DNA of 64,000 nt from Prodigiosinella confusarubida (GTDB lineage: Bacteria > Pseudomonadota > Gammaproteobacteria > Enterobacterales > Enterobacteriaceae). The position numbers and the translations under genes are program-made. A model generated the notes under the pieces. The model was not told the DNA's origin. It saw only the letters and a program-made list of their open reading frames with translations, and made no database searches. This document shows, piece by piece, positions 19,024 to 29,406 of the stretch. How positions within the stretch are numbered: position 1 is the first letter of the stretch; every line of letters begins with the position of its first letter. The stretch lies in NCBI RefSeq assembly GCF_002847015.1, contig NZ_CP025085.1, positions 4,836,001 through 4,900,000 of the forward strand, read 5' to 3'.

Positions 19024-19962
19024 TTATTTATTAACGAAGGATTCACCCAGCGCAATATCATGATTCAGTGTATCCAGCATGCTACTCATTGATTGCTGCT
19101 CAAAAGCGCTCAGGGAACCGATAGTCTTGTATTCGGCAATACCGTCTTTACCCAGCAGTAATGGTTGCGCAAAGAAACGAGCGGATTTACCATCGCTTTC
19201 AACATAAGCACATTCAACCACACCGCTTTCCCCCGACATGGCTCGAACCAAAGACAAACCGAAGCGTGCAGCAGCCAGCCCCATCGACAAGGTCGCAGAG
19301 CCGCCACCAGCTTTCGCCTCAACAACCTCTGTACCTGCATTCTGAATGCGTTTGGTGAGATCAACAACTTCCTGCTCAGATAAGCTAATACCGGGGATTT
19401 GAGACAAAAGAGGAAGGATGGTTACACCAGAGTGGCCACCAATAACGGGCACATTAATCTCTTGTGGCTGCTTTCCTTTTAGTTCAGCGACGAAAGTGCT
19501 GGAACGAATAATATCCAGCGTAGTCACGCCAAACAGTTTGCGCTTATCGTAAACTCCTGCTTTTTTCAATACTTCAGCAGCAATAGCAACGGTCGTATTC
19601 ACTGGGTTCGTAATAATACCGATACAGGCCTTAGGACAAGTACGTGCAATTTGCTCAACCAGATTACGAACGATACCCGCGTTCACATTAAACAGATCCG
19701 AACGATCCATACCAGGTTTACGTGCGACCCCTGCAGAGACCAAAACAATGTCAGCACCTGCTAAAGCCGGAGTGGCATCTTCACCACTAAACCCTTTGAT
19801 TTTCACAGCAGTTGGAATATGGCTTAGATCAACAGCGACACCCGGCGTTACGGGGGCAATATCATAAAGGGATAATTCCGAACCTGAAGGAAGCTGGGTT
19901 TTGAGGAGAAGAGCAAGGGCTTGACCGATACCACCTGCGGCTCCGAGAACTGCAACTTTCAT
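19024..19962 (-). CDS. mdh: Malate dehydrogenase
   Basis: NAD-dependent oxidation of malate to oxaloacetate in the TCA cycle. The 312-residue protein starts with the Rossmann motif [15 protein letters not shown] and has the substrate arginines ([10 protein letters not shown]), NPVNTTV, and the catalytic histidine in [12 protein letters not shown]. It is divergent from argR as in E. coli. Confidence 0.98.
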   Translation of the reverse strand: MKVAVLGAAGGIGQALALLLKTQLPSGSELSLYDIAPVTPGVAVDLSHIPTAVKIKGFSGEDATPALAGADIVLVSAGVARKPGMDRSDLFNVNAGIVRNLVEQIARTCPKACIGIITNPVNTTVAIAAEVLKKAGVYDKRKLFGVTTLDIIRSSTFVAELKGKQPQEINVPVIGGHSGVTILPLLSQIPGISLSEQEVVDLTKRIQNAGTEVVEAKAGGGSATLSMGLAAARFGLSLVRAMSGESGVVECAYVESDGKSARFFAQPLLLGKDGIAEYKTIGSLSAFEQQSMSSMLDTLNHDIALGESFVNK

Positions 19963-20431
19963 CCTGAACTCCTTATTATCGTTAAGTAATAAATGCCGTG
20001 GATTTGTTTAGTTTTATAAACTTCATGCTCGTGAGAAAAGTTAAAGCAATCAACCTACCATCAGTGGGCAATAACAATCGCTGCAAAAACAGCCATCTAT
20101 TTAATAATAAATTAAAATCCACCTCGGATCTGAAAGGTAAGTAAAGTTATGGATAATTGCATTGATGACTCAGCATAAGTCCACGACTGATTAACTGGGC
20201 AGTTACATTACACCGACCATCAGCCTCCAAACAACATCATTCTGATAACATTTCCTTCACTTTTATGTGACGAGGAGCACATTTTTCTGACTGGCCAGGT
20301 AGCTAAAAATTTTTCAATTTTGGAGGGATAGGTGTCTGTAGATAATAGCGATTTTATACGCATTCACATTGCATAAAAATTCATTCTTATGCATAATATC
20401 GACATGGCCCACATGCTTTATCTGGTGCAGA
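19963..20431. promoter_or_regulatory. mdh-argR divergent control region with ARG boxes
   Basis: This 469-base gap has no gene. At 20366-20397 acattgcataaaaattca and ttcttatgcataat form two adjacent ARG-box-like palindromes, near-identical to the known E. coli argR autoregulatory operator, so ArgR should repress its own gene. Confidence 0.7.
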
Positions 20432-20902
20432 ATGCGTAACTCAACAAAACAAGATGATTTGGTTAAGGCGTTCAAAGCGCTGCTGAAAGAAGAGAAATTC
20501 AGTTCTCAAAGTGAGATAGTGCAAGCATTGCAGGATGATGGTTTTGAAAACATCAATCAATCTAAAGTATCCCGCATGCTGACTAAATTTGGTGCAGTCC
20601 GTACTCGCAATGCAAAAATGGAAATGGTGTATTGCCTGCCCGCCGAACTTGGCGTCCCTACCACAAGCAGCCCCTTGAAAAACCTGGTGCTGGATGTCGA
20701 TCATAACGACGCGGTAGTTGTCATTCATACCAGTCCTGGTGCCGCTCAGCTTATTGCTCGTCTACTCGATTCACTGGGAAAATCAGAAGGGATTCTAGGC
20801 ACCATTGCCGGTGATGATACCATTTTTACAACACCGGCCAGAAGCTTCAGCGTTAAACAGCTCTATGAAGCCATTTTAATGCTGTTTGAGCAGGAATTGT
20901 AA
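20432..20902 (+). CDS. argR: Arginine repressor ArgR
   Basis: A 156-residue hexameric repressor of arginine biosynthesis, also an accessory factor for XerCD recombination. The N-terminal winged helix reads [20 protein letters not shown] followed by [16 protein letters not shown]; the C-terminal domain has the arginine-binding acidic pair in [13 protein letters not shown] 20432 matches E. coli; the longer frame from 20369 covers the operator. Confidence 0.98.
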   Translation: MRNSTKQDDLVKAFKALLKEEKFSSQSEIVQALQDDGFENINQSKVSRMLTKFGAVRTRNAKMEMVYCLPAELGVPTTSSPLKNLVLDVDHNDAVVVIHTSPGAAQLIARLLDSLGKSEGILGTIAGDDTIFTTPARSFSVKQLYEAILMLFEQEL

Positions 20903-20916
20903 TTCCGTTTTGCCGA

Positions 20917-20944
20917 TAGCCCCTTCCTTTACATAAAGGGGCTA
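20917..20944. terminator. Bidirectional terminator between argR and tsaD
   Basis: tagcccctt/aaggggcta, 9-bp perfect stem between convergent genes. Confidence 0.85.
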
Positions 20945-20958
20945 ATTACTCACTCGTT

Positions 20959-21975
20959 TCACTCAATAGTAGGCAATTCTGCCAACGGCCAGCGAGGCCT
21001 AACTGACACACCTAGCGTTTGTGTTCCGCCACATTTCAAACGTATAGTGCCCACATAGGCAATCATGGCTCCATTATCGGTGCAAAATTCTGGACGTGCA
21101 TAAAACACCGCACCACCACGTTTTGCCATAATATCTGATAAGCGCTGCCTTAGCGTATTATTGGCGCTGACCCCACCGGCCATGACCAACCGCGTAAACC
21201 CAGTTTCATCCAAAGCACGACGACATTTTATTGCCAGAGTATCCACGACTGCATCCTCAAAGGCCCGTGCGATATCTGCTTGAGTCTGAGCATCTTTTCC
21301 ATACTCACGGATAGTGTTGGCCGCAAACGTTTTTAACCCGGAGAAACTGAAATCCAATCCTGGGCGATCGGTCATTGGGCGGGGGAATGTGAATCTGCCT
21401 GCCTGCCCATGCTGAGCCATTTTTGATAACAATGGCCCACCTGGATAATCCAACCCCAGCAATTTTGCAGTTTTATCAAATGCCTCCCCCGCCGCATCGT
21501 CAACGGATTCACCCAACAATCGGTACTCTCCAATACCCGTCACACTGATTAACTGGGTATGTCCACCAGAAACCAGTAAAGCAACAAACGGAAAGTCGGG
21601 AGGGCTGGCTTCTAGCATCGGTGCAAGTAAATGCCCTTCCATGTGATGAACAGGAATTGCAGGCACGTTCCATGCAAAAGCCAATGCGCGTCCAACTGTG
21701 GCACCGACCAAAAGCGCACCGACCAGCCCAGGACCCGCCGTATAGGCCACACCATCAATGTCACCTTGTTGCAAACCTGCTTCGTGCAAAGCCGCCTGAA
21801 TCAAAGGCACCGTTTTACGAACATGATCTCGGGACGCCAGTTCTGGGACTACACCACCATAATCGGCATGTAACTTAATCTGGCTATACAACTGGTTAGC
21901 AAGCAGCCCTTTTTGCGTGTCATAAATTGCGACACCAGTTTCATCACAGGATGTTTCAATACCCAATACGCGCAT
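20959..21975 (-). CDS. tsaD: tRNA N6-threonylcarbamoyladenosine transferase subunit TsaD
   Basis: TsaD transfers threonylcarbamoyl to A37 of ANN-decoding tRNAs with TsaB, TsaE and TsaC. The ASKHA fold opens with [10 protein letters not shown]; metal ligands are in HHMEGHL, and GGVSANN and DNGAMIAY follow. ATG 21975 (MRVLGIETS) gives 338 residues, one more than E. coli. It is divergent from rpsU as in E. coli. Confidence 0.98.
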   Translation of the reverse strand: MRVLGIETSCDETGVAIYDTQKGLLANQLYSQIKLHADYGGVVPELASRDHVRKTVPLIQAALHEAGLQQGDIDGVAYTAGPGLVGALLVGATVGRALAFAWNVPAIPVHHMEGHLLAPMLEASPPDFPFVALLVSGGHTQLISVTGIGEYRLLGESVDDAAGEAFDKTAKLLGLDYPGGPLLSKMAQHGQAGRFTFPRPMTDRPGLDFSFSGLKTFAANTIREYGKDAQTQADIARAFEDAVVDTLAIKCRRALDETGFTRLVMAGGVSANNTLRQRLSDIMAKRGGAVFYARPEFCTDNGAMIAYVGTIRLKCGGTQTLGVSVRPRWPLAELPTIE

Positions 21976-22095
21976 TGCTGTTTTCACTCTCACTATTACG
22001 GTACACGCTGCCTTTGGATGATGCAGCTTGCTTCATGCGGCGGATAGTCTACCATAAGCGTTTCTATTTTAAGCGCATGCATAGCCTGCGTGTTT

Positions 22096-22101
22096 TATAA
22101 T
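22096..22101 (+). promoter_or_regulatory. Probable -10 box of an rpsU-dnaG-rpoD promoter
   Basis: tataat lies 109 bases upstream of rpsU in the divergent gap; no good -35 is evident 17 bases before it. Confidence 0.4.
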
Positions 22102-22197
22102 CACCACAGCGCTTTACAAAAGCACCATAGTTGCAGTAGAATTCCGCACCATTTTGAAAAGGCTGGCACAAGGCCAGCGGCAAACCGAATTTATTGA

Positions 22198-22425
<228 letters not shown>

Positions 22426-22487
22426 TTTTTGGGAGGATATTGCCTCCATCGCGTGATTAATCCGCAGACTTAGCAGTTGCATACGAA

Positions 22488-22530
22488 GGCCGTGCTTTCC
22501 GAAAGGAATGCGCGGCTTGTTGTCGTTTAT
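22488..22530 (+). terminator. Internal terminator between rpsU and dnaG
   Basis: ggccgtgctttcc/ggaatgcgcggct with GAAA loop and a T-rich tail. The E. coli operon has the same partial terminator here, which keeps primase levels low relative to S21. Confidence 0.75.
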
Positions 22531-22551
22531 AAGCTTATAGATAAGGGGCTT

Positions 22552-24303
22552 ATGGCTGGACGCATTCCACGCGCATTTATTAATGACCTGCTGGCTCGCA
22601 CGGATATCATCGACCTGATAGACGCACGCGTAAAACTAAAAAAGCAGGGCAAGAATTACCATGCGTGTTGCCCGTTCCACCATGAGAAGACCCCATCGTT
22701 CACAGTTAACGGTGACAAACAGTTCTATCACTGTTTTGGCTGTGGTGCGCATGGGAACGCCATCGATTTTTTAATGAATTATGATCGCCTTGAATTCATT
22801 GAATGTATTGAAGAATTGGCAACCATGTATGGTCTGGAAGTCCCCTACGAAACAGGAACTGGTCCTACACAATTTGAGCGCCATCAACGGCAAAGCCTGT
22901 ATGGGCTGATGGAACAATTAAATACATTTTACCAACAGAACCTGAATCAACCCGCTGGCGCCTCTGCTATGCAGTATCTGACGAAACGAGGATTGAGTGC
23001 TGAGGTCATCCGGCATTTCGCTATTGGTTATGCCCTGCCAGGATGGGATAACGCACTAAAACGCTTTGGGCGTAGCAACGATGACAGAAGTACACTGAAC
23101 GATGCAGGAATGCTGGTGACTAACGAGCAAGGCCGGACCTATGACCGTTTCCGTGAGCGAGTCATGTTTCCTATCCGCGATAAACGAGGCCGCGTCATTG
23201 CTTTCGGTGGTCGAGTTCTCGGCGATGGTCTACCCAAGTACTTGAACTCACCAGAGACAGAAATTTTTCATAAAGGTCGGCAGTTGTACGGCCTGTATGA
23301 GGCGCAACAGAAATACCCTGAATTGAAACGATTACTGGTGGTTGAAGGGTATATGGATGTTGTCGCTTTGGCGCAATTCGGCATTGATTACACCGTTGCT
23401 TCATTAGGAACCGCCACTACAGCAGATCATATTCAGTTACTATTTAGAGCTACCGATCAGGTTATCTGCTGTTATGACGGTGATAGAGCAGGACGAGAAG
23501 CTGCCTGGCGAGCGCTGGAAACCGCGCTACCCTATTTAAATGATGGTCGGCAGCTACGCTTCATGTTTTTACCTGATGGTGAAGATCCTGACACACTGGT
23601 TCGACAGGAAGGCAAAGATGCCTTTGAACTGCGGATTGAACAGGCAATGCCACTGTCGGTTTTTTTGTTTGAAACGCTACAGCACCAGGTGGACATGAGT
23701 ACACCGGATGGACGTACAAAACTAAGTTCATTGGTACTACCCTTGATTAGTCAAGTGCCTGGTGAAACGTTGCGATTATACTTGCGTCAGCAATTGGGAA
23801 CCAAACTGGGGATTCTGGATGACAGTCAGCTCGACCGATTGTTACCAAAGATGTCAGAACAGACATCCTACCAACCCCCACAGCTAAAAGTCACAACTAT
23901 GCGTATACTGATAGGACTTTTAGTTCAGAATCCCGGTCTTTCCGCAGAAGTGCCAACGTTGGCACTGGAAGATATTGAAGAAAGCAAAGTGGCGGGACTG
24001 GAGCTATTTCTGGAGTTGGTAAAAACCTGTGATGACAGTCCAGGTCTGAATACCGGCCTGCTGCTAGAGAAGTATCGAGAGAGTAAATATCGAAAACAGC
24101 TTGAAACCATGGCTGCCTGGAACCATATGATCGTAGAGGAAGAGCTTGAAGAAAAATTCAGAATTAGTTTGGCTGAGCTCTACGACCAACTACTGCAACT
24201 GCGCCTGGATACGCTGATTGCCCGCGACAGAACACATGGGCTCAGTGTAAAAGAACGAAAAGAACTTTGGTCATTGCAACTGGCTTTAACGAGAAAAAAC
24301 TGA
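22552..24303 (+). CDS. dnaG: DNA primase
   Basis: DnaG makes RNA primers for replication. The 583-residue protein has the zinc-binding domain (Cys40, His43, Cys61, Cys64), the TOPRIM core (VVEGYMDVVAL, and CCYDGDRAGREA with the metal aspartates), and a C-terminal DnaB-interacting region. ATG 22552 (MAGRIPR) equals the E. coli start; a longer frame to 22477 overlaps the internal terminator and is not used. Confidence 0.98.
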   Translation: MAGRIPRAFINDLLARTDIIDLIDARVKLKKQGKNYHACCPFHHEKTPSFTVNGDKQFYHCFGCGAHGNAIDFLMNYDRLEFIECIEELATMYGLEVPYETGTGPTQFERHQRQSLYGLMEQLNTFYQQNLNQPAGASAMQYLTKRGLSAEVIRHFAIGYALPGWDNALKRFGRSNDDRSTLNDAGMLVTNEQGRTYDRFRERVMFPIRDKRGRVIAFGGRVLGDGLPKYLNSPETEIFHKGRQLYGLYEAQQKYPELKRLLVVEGYMDVVALAQFGIDYTVASLGTATTADHIQLLFRATDQVICCYDGDRAGREAAWRALETALPYLNDGRQLRFMFLPDGEDPDTLVRQEGKDAFELRIEQAMPLSVFLFETLQHQVDMSTPDGRTKLSSLVLPLISQVPGETLRLYLRQQLGTKLGILDDSQLDRLLPKMSEQTSYQPPQLKVTTMRILIGLLVQNPGLSAEVPTLALEDIEESKVAGLELFLELVKTCDDSPGLNTGLLLEKYRESKYRKQLETMAAWNHMIVEEELEEKFRISLAELYDQLLQLRLDTLIARDRTHGLSVKERKELWSLQLALTRKN

Positions 24304-24459
24304 TTACTGAGGCTTAATTGCCGATAAATAGTAGGGACTATCCCTACAAAATGCCGTGACAGGGGCTGCGGCGACAAGAAAAAATACCCCTAATGTTATT
24401 GTTGGCGATTTCCGCCGACCGACACCAACCCAAATACTCTGAAGTGTGGATACCGTCTT

Positions 24460-26286
24460 ATGGAGCAAAACCCGCAGTCACAGCTCAAGCTACTTGTCAC
24501 CCGTGGTAAGGAGCAAGGCTACCTGACCTATGCTGAGGTCAATGACCATCTGCCGGAAGATATCATCGACTCCGACCAGATCGAAGACATCATCCAGATG
24601 ATTAATGACATGGGCATCCAGGTGATGGAAGAAGCACCGGATGCAGATGATCTTATGTTAGCCGAAAACACTGCTGACGAAGATGCAGCGGAGGCTGCAG
24701 CACAAGTGTTATCCAGCGTTGAATCCGAGATTGGACGTACTACCGATCCGGTGCGTATGTACATGCGTGAAATGGGTACCGTTGAACTCTTGACACGTGA
24801 AGGTGAAATCGATATTGCCAAACGTATTGAAGACGGTATCAATCAGGTACAGTGCTCCGTTGCTGAGTACCCTGAAGCCATCAGCTATTTACTGGAGCAA
24901 TACGATCGTGTTGAAGCAGGTGAAAGCCGTTTATCAGATTTGATCACTGGCTTTGTCGATCCAAACGCGGAAGAAAACCTGGCACCAACGGCAACACATG
25001 TTGGTTCTGAGCTTTCCAGCGATGAGATAGATGACGACGAAGACGAGGATGATGACGAAGAGGAGGACGATAACAGCATTGACCCTGAGCTGGCCCGTCA
25101 GAAATTCGCCGAACTGCGTGAGCAGCATGAGACGACCCGGAAGGCAATCAAAGCCCACGGACGCAGTCATCCAAGTGCTGGTGCGGAAATTCTGAATCTG
25201 TCTGAAGTTTTCAAACAATTTCGATTGGTACCAAAACAGTTTGACCTGCTGGTCAACAGCATGCGTTCAATGATGGATCGTGTGCGTACGCAAGAACGCT
25301 TGATCATGAAGCTGTGCGTTGAGCAAAGCAAAATGCCGAAGAAAAACTTCGTCACACTGTTCTCCGGCAATGAAACCAACAATAAATGGTTTGCAGCCGC
25401 GATGGCAATGGGTAAACCCTGGTCCGAAAAACTGCACGACGTGAAAGAAGATGTACAGCGCGGCTTGCAGAAACTTCATATGATTGAAGAAGAAACCGGG
25501 CTGACCATTGAACAAATGAAAGACATCAACCGCAGGATGTCCATTGGTGAAGCGAAAGCCCGTCGTGCAAAAAAAGAAATGGTGGAGGCAAACTTGCGTC
25601 TGGTTATTTCTATCGCCAAGAAATACACCAATCGTGGCCTACAGTTCCTTGACCTGATTCAGGAAGGAAATATCGGTCTGATGAAAGCCGTAGATAAGTT
25701 TGAATATCGTCGTGGTTATAAATTTTCAACTTATGCTACCTGGTGGATCCGTCAGGCGATCACTCGTTCTATTGCGGATCAAGCGCGGACTATCCGTATT
25801 CCGGTACATATGATTGAAACCATCAACAAACTCAATCGTATTTCACGCCAGATGCTGCAAGAAATGGGTCGTGAACCCACTCCGGAAGAACTGGCTGAAC
25901 GTATGCTGATGCCGGAAGACAAGATCCGCAAAGTACTGAAAATCGCTAAAGAGCCAATTTCGATGGAAACACCGATTGGTGATGATGAAGATTCACATCT
26001 TGGGGATTTCATTGAGGATACCACGCTGGAATTGCCGCTGGATTCCGCAACCTCTGAAAGTCTGCGTTCAGCGACACATGATGTGCTGGCCGGCCTGACA
26101 GCCCGAGAAGCGAAAGTATTGCGCATGCGCTTTGGTATTGATATGAACACCGACCACACATTGGAAGAAGTGGGTAAACAGTTTGATGTTACGCGTGAAC
26201 GTATTCGACAGATTGAAGCGAAAGCACTGCGTAAACTACGTCATCCCAGTCGTTCTGAAGTACTGCGCAGTTTTCTAGATGATTAA
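24460..26286 (+). CDS. rpoD: RNA polymerase sigma-70 factor RpoD
   Basis: The housekeeping sigma factor, 608 residues. In order: region 1.1; region 1.2; a long non-conserved insert with a run of acidic residues (about 188-206); region 2 ([20 protein letters not shown]...[10 protein letters not shown]) for -10 binding; region 3; and the region 4 HTH ([20 protein letters not shown]) for -35 binding. Last gene of the rpsU-dnaG-rpoD operon. Confidence 0.99.
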   Translation: MEQNPQSQLKLLVTRGKEQGYLTYAEVNDHLPEDIIDSDQIEDIIQMINDMGIQVMEEAPDADDLMLAENTADEDAAEAAAQVLSSVESEIGRTTDPVRMYMREMGTVELLTREGEIDIAKRIEDGINQVQCSVAEYPEAISYLLEQYDRVEAGESRLSDLITGFVDPNAEENLAPTATHVGSELSSDEIDDDEDEDDDEEEDDNSIDPELARQKFAELREQHETTRKAIKAHGRSHPSAGAEILNLSEVFKQFRLVPKQFDLLVNSMRSMMDRVRTQERLIMKLCVEQSKMPKKNFVTLFSGNETNNKWFAAAMAMGKPWSEKLHDVKEDVQRGLQKLHMIEEETGLTIEQMKDINRRMSIGEAKARRAKKEMVEANLRLVISIAKKYTNRGLQFLDLIQEGNIGLMKAVDKFEYRRGYKFSTYATWWIRQAITRSIADQARTIRIPVHMIETINKLNRISRQMLQEMGREPTPEELAERMLMPEDKIRKVLKIAKEPISMETPIGDDEDSHLGDFIEDTTLELPLDSATSESLRSATHDVLAGLTAREAKVLRMRFGIDMNTDHTLEEVGKQFDVTRERIRQIEAKALRKLRHPSRSEVLRSFLDD

Positions 26287-26298
26287 TCATCTTCTGGT

Positions 26299-26331
26299 TA
26301 AAAAAACCCCGATTCGTCGGGGTTTTTTTTA
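26299..26331. terminator. Bidirectional terminator between rpoD and mug
   Basis: aaaaaaaccccga/tcggggttttttt with A and T runs on the two sides. Confidence 0.95.
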
Positions 26332-26835
26332 TTGCTGATGCAATTGCAACTCACAATACAATTCACGATAAGCCGCTGTCAGTGATTCCACTGTCGCACG
26401 ATTGAGGCCACTGGGATTAGGTAACACCCACACATGTGTCTTCCCCAGCGAAAAATCCTGCTTGCCCCATGCCACCTTAGTGCAGTTGAAAGCCTGACTG
26501 AATGCCTGTTTTCCCAATACTGCCAACGCACGGGGCTGATAGTGCAATATTTTATCTATCAGGGCCTCTCCACCCTTCTTCAACTCATGACGCCCCAACT
26601 CCGACGCCTCAATCGTTGGGCGTTCCACCAACATCGTAATACCACAACCTGTATCCAACAGTCGCGTCTCTTCCTCTGGTCTCAGCAAGCATTGAGTAAA
26701 TCCAGCCTGATAAACTACTCGCCAGAAACGATTACTGGGATTGGCAAAATGATAGCCATGATGTGCACTGGAAAGACCGGGGTTGATACCGCAAAATACG
26801 ACATGCAGGTTGAAAGCCAGAATATCCGTAATCAT
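26329..26835 (-). CDS. mug: G/U mismatch-specific uracil-DNA glycosylase Mug
   Basis: A 168-residue glycosylase that removes uracil or ethenocytosine opposite guanine. Key motifs are the active-site loop VVFCGINPGLSSA and NPSGLNRAT, the intercalation loop. ATG 26835 (MITDILAFN) matches the E. coli start; the frame is open to 26892. The stop overlaps the shared terminator. Follows rpoD as in E. coli. Confidence 0.95.
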   Translation of the reverse strand: MITDILAFNLHVVFCGINPGLSSAHHGYHFANPSNRFWRVVYQAGFTQCLLRPEEETRLLDTGCGITMLVERPTIEASELGRHELKKGGEALIDKILHYQPRALAVLGKQAFSQAFNCTKVAWGKQDFSLGKTHVWVLPNPSGLNRATVESLTAAYRELYCELQLHQQ

Positions 26836-26959
26836 TATTAGCCCTTTAACATCGTTTATAAGTGTTATGGCAAATTCTGGCAGCAATAACAATAGGCTAG
26901 TCTGGATAGAAAACAGCCATACGGTCTCTCAGCTATAGACCGCCCCTGCCGGATTACCG

Positions 26960-26965
26960 TATAAT
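26960..26965 (+). promoter_or_regulatory. -10 box of the tRNA-Ile2 promoter
   Basis: Perfect tataat eleven bases before the tRNA; the -35 is weak. Confidence 0.65.
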
Positions 26966-26976
26966 TAGCGGCCGTT

Positions 26977-27052
26977 GGCCCCTTAGCTCAGTGGTTAGAG
27001 CAGGCGACTCATAATCGCTTGGTCCCCCGTTCAAGCCGGGGAGGGGCCACCA
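26977..27052 (+). tRNA. ileX: tRNA-Ile2 (anticodon CAU, lysidine-modified)
   Basis: A 76-nt tRNA starting GGCCCCTTAGCTCAGTGG and ending with an encoded CCA; acceptor stem GGCCCCT/AGGGGCC pairs. The anticodon loop CTCATAA holds CAT. Sequence and place beside mug match E. coli ileX, so CAT is read as tRNA-Ile2 (C34 becomes lysidine by TilS to read AUA) rather than tRNA-Met. Confidence 0.92.
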
Positions 27053-27078
27053 AATTTTAGCTGTAAAATCAGCACATT

Positions 27079-27104
27079 AAGCCACTCTCAAGAGTGGCTT
27101 TTTT
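27079..27104 (+). terminator. Terminator after tRNA-Ile2
   Basis: aagccactct/agagtggctt followed by T6. Confidence 0.9.
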
Positions 27105-27121
27105 GTTGCCATTGAAAAAAG

Positions 27122-27175
27122 GTGGTCCCAGAATTTTACGCTTATTTTAAAGGCAACGTAAAATTCCGGGAACAC
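27122..27175. repeat. 19-bp inverted repeat with 16-bp spacer
   Basis: GTGGTCCCAGAATTTTACG (27122-27140) and the inverse of GTGTTCCCGGAATTTTACG (27157-27175) match at 17 of 19 positions. It could be a hairpin element, a degenerate transposon end pair or an attachment remnant just beyond the tRNA. Confidence 0.7.
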
Positions 27176-27500
27176 TATTGTAGTGCACGGATCGTAAATT
27201 CGATAATAAGGAGTTATCCCTATGCCACAAGATAGTAAATGGGTATCTTTATGGGGCTGACATTCTTATGGTTGATATCGTTACTTTTTTTGCCAAGAGA
27301 ACCTTTGCCATAGAACCTTGTTTGCGTGATTGACCGCGCAGGTAATACATCATTGTTCAGCATTTGAACACTAATGCATATCCTCGGAAGAAAAGTCAGA
27401 GTGAGTGAGGTTGAGGGGGTGGCTTTTACTTGTTCTATCTACGGTATAAAAATAATTGGCTTAGTAGTATTACTCTTAATATAAAGACAAGGATTTCATA
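27176..27500 (+). other. Gene-poor stretch after tRNA-Ile2
   Basis: No clear gene. A ribosome-site-like aaggag precedes ATG 27222, but the frame (MPQDSKWVSLWG) stops after twelve codons, so it may be a leader peptide or a scrap of a lost gene. Confidence 0.3.
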
Positions 27501-27713
27501 ATGATAGATTACAGTACAGCCACGAAAAATCAGTTAAAACAAGAATTTTTAAGCTTGATTAGAGTAGTCTCAGACATGCCTTTTGGTACGAAAAAAGAGT
27601 TTTTCCACCTGCCTAACATCCTTAATGTAGGTGAGCAACCTTTGGCCGTAGCCAGTGGAATGATGAATGGCAACACCTGGCTTGTCGATGAAAGAGAAGG
27701 GGAATTAGTCTAA
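27501..27713 (+). pseudogene. Bacterial PH-domain protein, C-terminally truncated
   Basis: The 70 codons read like the start of a YokE-type bacterial PH-domain protein: MPFGTKKEFFHLPNILN, GEQPLAVASGMMNGNTWLV. In family members this is followed by a TDRR-ILFLDKGMIYG block and over 50 more residues; here the sequence switches after TWLV to DEREGELV and stops. The normal start and ribosome site (aagga) are kept, so the 3' part was lost, probably by deletion. Function of the family is unclear. Confidence 0.5.
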
Positions 27714-27908
27714 TTGGACTTGATGGAGCATCGCTCACAGACGGAGAAGAACCAGCTAATTCTCGAAGAATTACGTTAACAGCGTAACGCCTTCACTTTC
27801 TTCTAAATATACAGATTTAGCAATGACTAAGCATCACGCAAACGCCGCGCTATTTTCTTTAAATGGAACTAACGTATCGATTCCCGATATCAACACGTTA
27901 GTATCACA
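27714..27908 (+). other. Possible coding scrap downstream of the truncated PH-domain gene
   Basis: Frames GLDGASLTDGEEPANSRRIT and, shifted by one base, LAMTKHHANAALFSLNGTNV are open but interrupted. They look like protein sequence of a different, unrecognised gene joined to the PH-domain fragment. Confidence 0.25.
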
Positions 27909-28361
27909 TCAATGATTTGCAGCACTGTTTAAAATAATGGCAGTGATGACTCCCGTAGTAGCCGCAATCAACACATAATTTCCGTCGATGTAGCTCCAAT
28001 AGTGGCCTGAAGGTGGCTGCTGAAGGCCCCGGGCGCGCCAATCATGAACACGATAACGTTGCCCTTGAAAATGACTGGGCATTGGTCGTCCTTTTCTGAA
28101 ATCATGACCTTTCCATGCAAAATGATCACGTTCAATAGCGACAGGTCCGCTATGATGCTTTCTATCATTACCATTATTATGCCTGTCTGCCTCTGCCACA
28201 TGAGCTCTGGGCTTATGATTAGGTCCAGCTTCATCATAAGGATAGTTCCCAGGCGACCGCATCTGTTCTCGATTATCCAACTGATCGGCCCAGGATATCG
28301 TGGAAAAAGCACTACTCCCTGCAAATACCATCATTACAAGTGCCAACATTTTTTTCTTCAC
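27909..28361 (-). CDS. RcnB-like periplasmic protein
   Basis: A 150-residue exported protein: signal peptide 1-25 (cleavage near SWA-DQ), a histidine-rich middle (HNNGNDRKHHSG), and the RcnB family core (FRKGRPMPSHFQGQRYRVHD then PSGHYWSYIDGNYVLIAATT). RcnB of E. coli modulates nickel and cobalt efflux with RcnA; no rcnA or metal regulator lies nearby, so a metal role is only suggested. It is a single gene in a variable region; the next gene on the strand, spy, is also a small periplasmic stress protein. Confidence 0.8.
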   Translation of the reverse strand: MKKKMLALVMMVFAGSSAFSTISWADQLDNREQMRSPGNYPYDEAGPNHKPRAHVAEADRHNNGNDRKHHSGPVAIERDHFAWKGHDFRKGRPMPSHFQGQRYRVHDWRARGLQQPPSGHYWSYIDGNYVLIAATTGVITAIILNSAANH

Positions 28362-28696
28362 TGTATGTTCCTCAATTTGCTAACAGCCACCTAATATCTC
28401 AGATAATAATATCTATTAAAAAGACTCAAAAATAATGAAGAAATATCCTAAAAATTAATCAATTAACGACAAAAAAACAAATCCATATTGATTATTCCCA
28501 GTTTTTTACATCATTATAAAATAATGGAAAGGATGCCCGCACGCGCGCAGATGAAAAATAGGGAATAGCGTTCACACCCTATGTTTTCAAACCAATTTTA
28601 TCTATTAAAAAGCAAAAAAATACCGCTGGTATTAGTCTATCACTTATCCAGAAAATAGTGATGAATAAAACCAGCGGCTTCAGTTGACTTGGATTA
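28362..28696. other. AT-rich spacer between the RcnB-like gene and spy
   Basis: No gene. It carries the promoter side of the RcnB-like gene and the spy terminator. Confidence 0.5.
28605..28679 (-). terminator. Long-stem terminator after spy
   Basis: accgctggt (28622 on) pairs with accagcggc near 28679, with an inner stem cacttat/atagtg; the minus strand then runs into T7. Confidence 0.65.
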
Positions 28697-29170
28697 TTAT
28701 TGCGCTTTAGGTGCCGGGGTTCCTTGGTTCAAACGGTTGTCAAAATTTGCATTGAACTGCTTTTTCTGCTCAGGAGTCAGAATATTATACATATGGTTTT
28801 GTTCTTCCAGACGCTGCATCATACGCGCTTTATTAGCTGATTCCATGCTATCCACGATGCTCTGCGCTTTCTGCTTATCGAAATTATCGCTAGCTATGAT
28901 ATTATGTAATTGACGACGCTCTTCAATTGAAGGCCATTGTCTATTATTTCTATAGCCTTGCATGAATTTCTGCATTTCTTGTTGTTGCTCATTAGTCAAA
29001 TTCATTCCGTTAAACATCCTGTTATGTGGTGCCCATTGCCCACCACATGGGGATTGTCCCATCATGTTGCCAGAACCCTGTTGGCCATAAAAATTACCAT
29101 GAGCATCAGCAATACCCACAGCACCTAATGCCAGAGCAGAGGCAACTACAATAGCGGTAAATTTAGACAT
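28697..29170 (-). CDS. spy: Periplasmic stress chaperone Spy
   Basis: A 157-residue exported protein with a signal peptide (1-23, cleavage at ADA-HG). The C-terminal two thirds match E. coli Spy: IEERRQLHNIIASDNFDKQK and NHMYNILTPEQKKQFNANFD, including the LTPEQ motif. Spy is a cradle-shaped ATP-independent chaperone induced by the Cpx and Bae systems. A gtaaatatgtgcaag sequence at 29267-29281 weakly resembles a CpxR site. The N-terminal glycine/methionine-rich stretch differs from E. coli. Confidence 0.88.
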   Translation of the reverse strand: MSKFTAIVVASALALGAVGIADAHGNFYGQQGSGNMMGQSPCGGQWAPHNRMFNGMNLTNEQQQEMQKFMQGYRNNRQWPSIEERRQLHNIIASDNFDKQKAQSIVDSMESANKARMMQRLEEQNHMYNILTPEQKKQFNANFDNRLNQGTPAPKAQ

Positions 29171-29406
29171 AATATATTCCTCGCGTTTCAGTTTTAGTTA
29201 TCAACACATCGTATTGACCTATGTGACTAAGTATAGCCCTCTGAGCTTAAGGTAATGAGAGAAACGGTAAATATGTGCAAGAATGATACTCACAATTACG
29301 TCAATTATGGAGAATATGGAAATACTGTGTAGACCATGGTTGGAATATACTGACAACGAAAAGAATGGGCCATAACGACCCATATATATCTTACCCTGTT
29401 TTTTAA

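Noticed and set aside
24885-25079. Low-complexity minus-strand frame of mostly serine opposite rpoD
   Set aside because: It is the antisense of the acidic linker of sigma-70.
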